The notes beneath the pieces were generated by a model. It saw only the letters and a list, made by a program, of their open reading frames with translations. It did no database searches and was not told the origin of the DNA. This document shows positions 58,967 through 64,000 of a DNA stretch of 64,000 nt, piece after piece (positions within the stretch are counted from its first letter, which is position 1; the number at the start of each line of letters is the position of its first letter). The position numbers and the translations under genes were made by a program. The stretch comes from Paenibacillus_D sp047238105 (GTDB lineage Bacteria; Bacillota; Bacilli; Paenibacillales; Paenibacillaceae), in assembly GCF_047238105.1 (NCBI RefSeq), contig NZ_JBDFMD010000001.1, positions 3,596,001 to 3,660,000 on the forward strand, read 5' to 3'.

Positions 58967-60853
58967 CAACGTGCTGCGCCGCAAGCGCACCTATGCCGCT
59001 CACTTCATGAGCAGCTCGTTCTCGGTCATGATCTTCTTCATCTATGCGCTCCTGCAATACCATCCTTCGCTGCAAGGGCAGCTGGCTGCCAGCAGCCCTA
59101 CGGCTTCCGCTCTGGGCACGATGGGGCTTCGCATCTCGCAGTACTTTATCTTTGTCTTCTCGTTTCTGTTCCTGTTGTACTCAGCGGGCGCATTCCTGCA
59201 AGTGCGCAAACGGGAGTTTGGCATCCTGATGATGCTGGGGATGTCGGAGCGTCAGCGCACCCGGCTCGTCTTCATCGAGAATATCATCATCGGGCTGCTG
59301 TCGATCCTCACAGGGATCGGTGCGGGGGTTCTCTTCACCAAGCTGTACCTGCTCATCGTGGGGCGTCTGCTGCTGTTGGAGGAAGGGCTGGCCTTTTATA
59401 TCCCGCTGCCGGCGATATGGACGACCGTGGCCGCATTTGTGGCGATGTTCCTGATCCTGGCTGTCTTCGCTTCGCGGATCGGCCGCCGTCATCAGCCGCT
59501 GGAGCTGATCCGCTCCGAGGAGAAGCCGCGCGAGGAGCCCAAGCTTCGCCGCTGCTGTCGCTGCTGGGCCTGCTGCTGTTGGGGGCGGGGTACGGGCTGG
59601 TGTTTTATTTTGTCGTCGTCGCAAATTATACGTTAGTCGTCCTGGGATCGGCTGTAGCGCTCGTCGTGCTCGGCACCTACTTCCTGTTCACCCAACTGAG
59701 CGTCTATGTCATCCGGACATTGAAGCGGCGGGAGGGCCTGCTGTTCCGGCGGATCAACCTGCTCACCTTTACCGATCTTGCTTATCGGATGCGGGACAAT
59801 GCCAATATGTTCTTCATGGTCGCCAATGTGACCGCCGTCGCCATCTGCGGGATCGCGGTCTGCATGGCAATCGGAGATCCCCGGCTTACGGAGAAGGAAG
59901 ATCCGTATGCGTTTACGTACGTAGCAGAGGTCGGGCATCCGCTCGCGGAAGGCCATGTACGGCAGATCGAGGAGCGGCTGCAGGAGAACGTGATTGACTA
60001 CCGTTCGGCCGTCATCACGTATGCGGAGTGGAGAAATTCTCCTTATATCCGTCTCTCGGATTATAACGCGGCAGCGCGGGTGCTCGGCTATGAAGCCAGG
60101 AAGCTGCCGGATGAGGATGCGGCGTTCGTGGTCTCGGGGAGCGATGCGCGATCTCGGGCGTTAACGGACTTCTCGGAGACGCGGACCATCGGTCCCGAGG
60201 AGGGCGGCCGGACATTCACCCTAACGGAACGGGTCGTTGATCCGGTACTGACTCAATATGTGGATACGCTCGTCATCCCGGATGCCGCCTTCGCCGCCCT
60301 GGCCGCAGAGCTGCCCGTACAGAAGCCGCCTGTGGTCTACCACCATTACGCCATCGACGGCTGGGAGCGGAGCCTGGACGCCGGATTGGCTCTAAAAGCC
60401 GAGATCACGGGCAACCGGTGGGACGATGGCTATGGGCTGAACTCGCTCGCCGTGAACTGGCACCAGGACAAGCAGCGAAACGGCATCCTGATCATCATCA
60501 GCGTCCTGATGGGCGTAGTGTTCTTCACCTTTGCCGCGAGCTTCATCTACTTCCGTCTTTATGCCGACCTGCAGCGGGACGAGAAGCAGTATCAGCTGGT
60601 CAGCAAGCTCGGTCTGAGCCGCCAGGAGCTCGGCAGGCTGGCGACCCGCCAACTGGTGCTGATGTTTTTCCTTCCCCTCATCGTGGGGATCGTGCATAGC
60701 GTGGTGGCGTTCATCAATATCAGCCTGCTGCTGGAGTTTTCCATGGCGGTTCAGGCCGCCGCGATCTGCCTGTGCTTCCTGTTGCTGCAGCTGGGGTATT
60801 TCTACTTGATCCGCTGGCGCTATCTGCGCCATATGCATGCAAGACTTCTTTAG
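58941..60853 (+). pseudogene. BceB-type ABC permease interrupted by a -1 frameshift
   Basis: Together about 637 codons. N-part from ATG 58941 (MRFRQFAFNNVLRRKRTYAAHF; overlaps the ATPase gene by 26 bp): membrane helices, KREFGILMMLGMS, to IRSEEKPREEPK near 59543. After that the frame reads a Cys/Arg-rich nonsense tail to a stop at 59636. The C-part resumes in the -1 frame at ASPLLSLLGLLLLGAGYG and continues with the large extracellular domain and four terminal helices (QLVSKLGLSRQELGRLATRQLVLMFFLP) to 60853. One missing base near 59540-59550 explains it: true mutation, sequencing error or, less likely, programmed slippage. Confidence 0.85.
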
Positions 60854-60896
60854 AATCGTGCTCTCCTTTGAAGTGACGGACACCGCAAGTGGGTGA

Positions 60897-62855
60897 TCAC
60901 ATCCTCTCAGGCGAGCAAGCGACTATAAAGCGCAGCTGAAACTTCATCGTCTCCCACGTTTGCTCAAGCGTATGCACGGGGTAGACAATCTCCATTTTGT
61001 GACCGTTCTGCGTTAAGAGGGGCTGCGGCGCGTCGGCTGTTACTTCGATCGTAAGGCCGGGAAGCTCCCAACGGTCGGTCGTGACAGCAATAGAGTGGAG
61101 CAAGCCCAGCGCCTCATTGCGCTCTGATGGCTCAGAAGGGCTCCTGTGCGCGGCGGCTTGCTCTGATGTTGCGCCTGCTGCGAGGCTGCTCGCCCTGCGG
61201 TCGCTCGCCACGGCCCCGCCGGCCTGCGGCGCCGCTCCCCGCGACCCCGGCACCTCCGCTGCCGCGACGCCTAGCTCGAAGACCAGCTCGACCGGCATGG
61301 GGCAGCGCAGCTGCGCTTCGATGTTCAACTGCCGCTCGCTAGTCGCGACATCGAACGTCATGCCGCGCAGATGCGAGTTCCAGGTCTGGCCGACTTCACG
61401 CCGTACCATTCGCAGCGAATACCGGCGGCCGTCCGGTCCCTGCCAGTGGGCAGTGGCGTGATGCATCTGCCCGTTCGTATTGCGGCTGCCTGAGAGGCCG
61501 CCGATCATCAGCTCTGGCGAGAGCCAGGCCCGTGCGGTGCAGACATTGCGGTTGTGCGGCGGCAGGTCCCGCTCGCACAATTCGTTGAACTGGCGGTAGG
61601 CGAAGCGCTCGCCCCGGGAGGTGCGCAACTGTTGTCGCACGGCGTCCGGCATATCCACACCAACCAGCGCGATCATCGGGTCATGGCTTGTCTCGCAGTT
61701 GATTCCTGTCATGTGGCTGTATTCCGGCCCGAGAGCCAGATATAAGAGCACGCCAATCGAGCTGTGCTCGGTCATTTCATTCTCATAGCTGCGCGCGTAC
61801 GGGCCGCAGATGTTCTCCAGCGCCGGCTCGTAGAACTCGGCGATATCTTCCCATAGGCCGTGCTCCAGGATGCGTCCGGTCTCCCGGAACGATCCGCTGC
61901 GGCCGTAGCGCCGCCACATGCCCAGTGCTGTAAGGTCTACCCCATAGTACGTGCTCGAATTGAACTCGGCGAATGAATGGAACTCTGAATAGTCGTCCAG
62001 CAGCGCGGCTGCACCATTTTCGGAATGGTTGACCCACTTGGTCAGGCTGTAGCGGTGACCGTAATAATGCGCGATAAAGAGATGCATCAGCTCAATATTG
62101 GTATTGGTCGGGATCGATTGCGAGTCGTACCGCTCCAGCGAGGCGGACACCGTCCGCTTCATAGCCTTGTCCATCCGCTCCACAAGAGACGAAGACAGCC
62201 GGGATTCAAAATGCTCGAGGATCATCGCAAACGTACAGGCGATGAATTCCCGCCAGTTCGGGTCGAAGCTGCGCCATACGCGCGGATAGACTTCATCTAC
62301 GGCGCGGCGGAACAGAGCGAACAGCGGGTCCGTACCGACAGCGGTACTCGCGCCCACTGCTCCGGTCCTTGGACCTCCATTGGCACTCGCGCCCAGCGCT
62401 CCGGTTCCCATACCTGCGGCGGCGCCCGCCGGTGCAGGTTCCGCGCCTTCCCCGAGCAGTCCGCCATAGGCGGCGAAGCGGCGGTACACCTCGTCGAGCG
62501 CGTCCGAATTGGCATAGCCGAAGCCCGGCGAGAAGCGGCCCCAGGCCGCATACCCCGAGGGTGGGAGCGGAGAGTCCGGGGATTTACGGAACGTGCCGTC
62601 GTACAATTCATTCTGAGCGATAATCTGCATGTCGAGCACGCGTTCGATGACGCGGACGGCTGTCTCGACATCGCCGGGCTCGTCCCGCAGCAGCAGCCCC
62701 AATGCATAATGGGCACTCTCCCGCGTGCCGTGCCGGGCTCCGGCTTCCCCGATCATTGCAGCCTCGGGATCAAAGTGCTCGTCCATCCATGTCATCGCTT
62801 GCTCGACCAGGTAGCGTTCGGAAGTCGACATGTCTGTCAGCAGGTTAGTGGTCAA
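60897..62855 (-). CDS. Alpha-toroid-like protein of unknown function with low-complexity inserts
   Basis: 652 residues, no signal peptide. Largely alpha-helical with aromatic motifs (YALGLLLRDEPGD, ELYDGTFRKSPDSPLPPSGYAAWGRFSPGFGYANSD, NTNIELMHLFIAHYYGHRY, YSEFHSFAEFNSSTYYGVDLTALGMWRRYG) reminiscent of six-hairpin glycosidase-like or polysaccharide-lyase-like folds. A beta-rich C-terminus follows. Two Gly/Ala-rich inserts (about 145-175 and 550-585) break the fold. The TTG start at 62855 overlaps the MFS stop (TTGA), with AAAGGGG 10 bases upstream; ATG 62831 is an alternative. Co-transcribed with the MFS gene, suggesting import of its substrate. Confidence 0.72.
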   Translation of the reverse strand: MTTNLLTDMSTSERYLVEQAMTWMDEHFDPEAAMIGEAGARHGTRESAHYALGLLLRDEPGDVETAVRVIERVLDMQIIAQNELYDGTFRKSPDSPLPPSGYAAWGRFSPGFGYANSDALDEVYRRFAAYGGLLGEGAEPAPAGAAAGMGTGALGASANGGPRTGAVGASTAVGTDPLFALFRRAVDEVYPRVWRSFDPNWREFIACTFAMILEHFESRLSSSLVERMDKAMKRTVSASLERYDSQSIPTNTNIELMHLFIAHYYGHRYSLTKWVNHSENGAAALLDDYSEFHSFAEFNSSTYYGVDLTALGMWRRYGRSGSFRETGRILEHGLWEDIAEFYEPALENICGPYARSYENEMTEHSSIGVLLYLALGPEYSHMTGINCETSHDPMIALVGVDMPDAVRQQLRTSRGERFAYRQFNELCERDLPPHNRNVCTARAWLSPELMIGGLSGSRNTNGQMHHATAHWQGPDGRRYSLRMVRREVGQTWNSHLRGMTFDVATSERQLNIEAQLRCPMPVELVFELGVAAAEVPGSRGAAPQAGGAVASDRRASSLAAGATSEQAAAHRSPSEPSERNEALGLLHSIAVTTDRWELPGLTIEVTADAPQPLLTQNGHKMEIVYPVHTLEQTWETMKFQLRFIVACSPERM

Positions 62856-64000
62856 GTTGAACCGCCCCTTTCTGTCTGTTCTGACTGCGAATAATCAACA
62901 CCAGCAGCCCAGCGCCCAGCGCTGCGCTAATCGTACAAGCCAGATTCATGGCATCCGGCCCGCCCGTCTCCAGCAAGTAGCCATTGAGCAGATTGCCCAG
63001 CATGCCCGCGAGCCCTGAGAAGACGATGGCCAGGATGCTCTGGCCGGTGGTCCTCATATCTTCCGGCACGATCCGGACCATATATTCCACGGCAGTGACA
63101 TAGAGCAGGCCAAAGGAGAGGCCCTGCAGCACTTGCACGCCTACCATGACGCTCGGGATCGGATAGAGCCACTGCAGGCCCCAGCGGAGAATATAAGCGA
63201 TCGCGCCCATCAGCATCGTCCGTTCCACCCCGAAGAAGCGGATAATGTACGCGGATAGGAACATGGAAGGGACGTTGGAGAACGCGGCGATCATCAAGGC
63301 AATACCGGACAATTGAGGGCTGCCGCCCGCCATCTGGAAGACGACGACGAAATAGGTGTTGAACGCCGTCAGCGTCTGGTTAATCAAGAGACACGATAAT
63401 AGAAACAATAGCACCGTTCGGTTCATCAGCACGTCTTTGAGCCCATGGGAGAATGACTTGCGCTTGATCTTGACTTCATCCTGGCGTGGCACTCCCATCA
63501 GAACGACGATGCCTGCCAGTGCAAACAGCAGAAACGGCAGGCCCAGCAAACGCGGCGCGTACATGGCAACAAAGGCACCGGCCATATAGCCGCCGAAGGC
63601 GTTGCCGATGCTCTGGAAGCAGCGGATCGTGCCGTAGGAGGAGCCCGCCTTGGCCGCTGCCGTCACGGCATAGGCATCACTTACCGGAGCAAGCGGCGCT
63701 GTAAAGGCAATGTAGAGCATATAGACGGCTACCATCAGCGCAGCCGAAGGCACCGCGAATAGCATGGCCGCCGCCGCGGGAACAGCCAGGCTGAGTACAA
63801 GGATCAGCCGGGTCGCCCGGTATTTGTCGGCAATCCGTCCCCAGAAGAGCTGAGCCACAATCACGAGCAGCGAGGATAAGGCCATTATGCCGCCGATGCT
63901 GTCGCGGCGCAAGCCCTGTTCTATGAAAATCATACTGATATAAGGGTTAAGCATACCGAGCGACAAGCCGGTCAGCAAGTAAAATACACGCAGCTTGAAC
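62845..64000 (-). CDS. MFS transporter (5' end outside the window)
   Basis: 385 codons visible, about 11-12 membrane helices. FKLRVFYLLTGLSLGMLNPYISMIFIEQGL at the visible start, FWGRIADKYRATRLILV (A-motif), SYGTIRCFQSIGNAFGGYMAG, LLINQTLTAFNTYFVVVF, RTTGQSILAIVFSGLAGMLGNLLNGYLLE. This matches the MFS_1-like group of sugar/nucleoside transporters. The start codon lies beyond 64000; the stop overlaps the next gene. Confidence 0.88.
   Translation of the reverse strand, partial: FKLRVFYLLTGLSLGMLNPYISMIFIEQGLRRDSIGGIMALSSLLVIVAQLFWGRIADKYRATRLILVLSLAVPAAAAMLFAVPSAALMVAVYMLYIAFTAPLAPVSDAYAVTAAAKAGSSYGTIRCFQSIGNAFGGYMAGAFVAMYAPRLLGLPFLLFALAGIVVLMGVPRQDEVKIKRKSFSHGLKDVLMNRTVLLFLLSCLLINQTLTAFNTYFVVVFQMAGGSPQLSGIALMIAAFSNVPSMFLSAYIIRFFGVERTMLMGAIAYILRWGLQWLYPIPSVMVGVQVLQGLSFGLLYVTAVEYMVRIVPEDMRTTGQSILAIVFSGLAGMLGNLLNGYLLETGGPDAMNLACTISAALGAGLLVLIIRSQNRQKGAVQLDH

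Noticed and set aside
59417..59650. Programmed -1 frameshift in the permease gene
   Set aside because: No canonical X-XXY-YYZ slippery heptamer in the right register (CCC-AAG-CTT), and no downstream pseudoknot was recognised.

Overview
The window looks like a chromosomal segment from a motile, Gram-positive, GC-rich member of the Paenibacillaceae (Paenibacillus-like). The evidence is indirect but consistent. There are two S-layer-homology (SLH) surface proteins, a sugar ABC importer of the LplABC type with no local ATPase and a membrane-bound AraC-type regulator, a BceRS-BceAB cassette, a csrA-flagellin unit behind a sigma-D promoter, a proline T-box, an ECF41-type sigma factor with its AhpD-like partner, and strong AGGAGG-type ribosome sites with frequent TTG/GTG starts. 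No phage, insertion sequence, integrase or CRISPR array was found. Nearly all genes are chromosomal housekeeping or accessory metabolism.

Layout: 1-3.25 kb (minus) is motility: a large modular flagellin running off the left edge, csrA, and a structured leader with a sigma-D promoter. 3.26-5.5 kb holds a deaminase and malate:quinone oxidoreductase. 5.5-6.2 kb is a repeat-rich intergenic region with a G-quadruplex motif. 6.3-15.8 kb is a galactan locus: a surface-anchored GH53 galactanase, an AraC regulator, two permeases and a binding lipoprotein. 15.9-20 kb (minus) carries a small lipoprotein, a secreted glycerophosphodiesterase with ricin-type repeats and a chemoreceptor lacking a sensor domain. 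20.1-21.6 kb is a T-box and a prolyl-tRNA synthetase without the editing insertion. 21.6-24.5 kb (minus) is a divergent HSP90-like protein with an overlapping helical-repeat partner. 24.6-26.6 kb is a GntR regulator and a galactonate-type dehydratase with a palindromic operator.

26.8-33.4 kb is the most intriguing block: two convergent paralogous response regulators with SARP/BTAD-like output and no kinase nearby, a 1301-residue SLH protein and an 82-residue protein. The last two genes have identically built promoters with 11-bp-spaced GGTCA direct repeats. 33.5-43.3 kb contains an FAD oxidoreductase, tRNA-Asp next to gluQ (whose product modifies queuosine in tRNA-Asp), Rrf2/nitroreductase, ECF41 sigma/AhpD, VOC/SDR, SelO and an EAL phosphodiesterase. 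43.4-44 kb encodes two related tiny secreted proteins. 44-50.7 kb (minus) has an aldo/keto reductase, a ROK repressor-kinase-glycosidase operon and a methyltransferase. 50.7-55.9 kb holds a decayed DUF4385 gene, a GyrI-like protein, a nucleotide-sugar-epimerase-like protein, a glycosyltransferase, an MFS permease and a GNAT. 56.2-60.9 kb is a BceRS-BceAB-like peptide-resistance cassette whose permease is frameshifted. 60.9-64 kb (minus) is an (alpha/alpha)-toroid-like protein and an MFS transporter running off the right edge.

Start codons were chosen by Shine-Dalgarno spacing and family length. All family names come from recognising motifs by eye; no database search was run.
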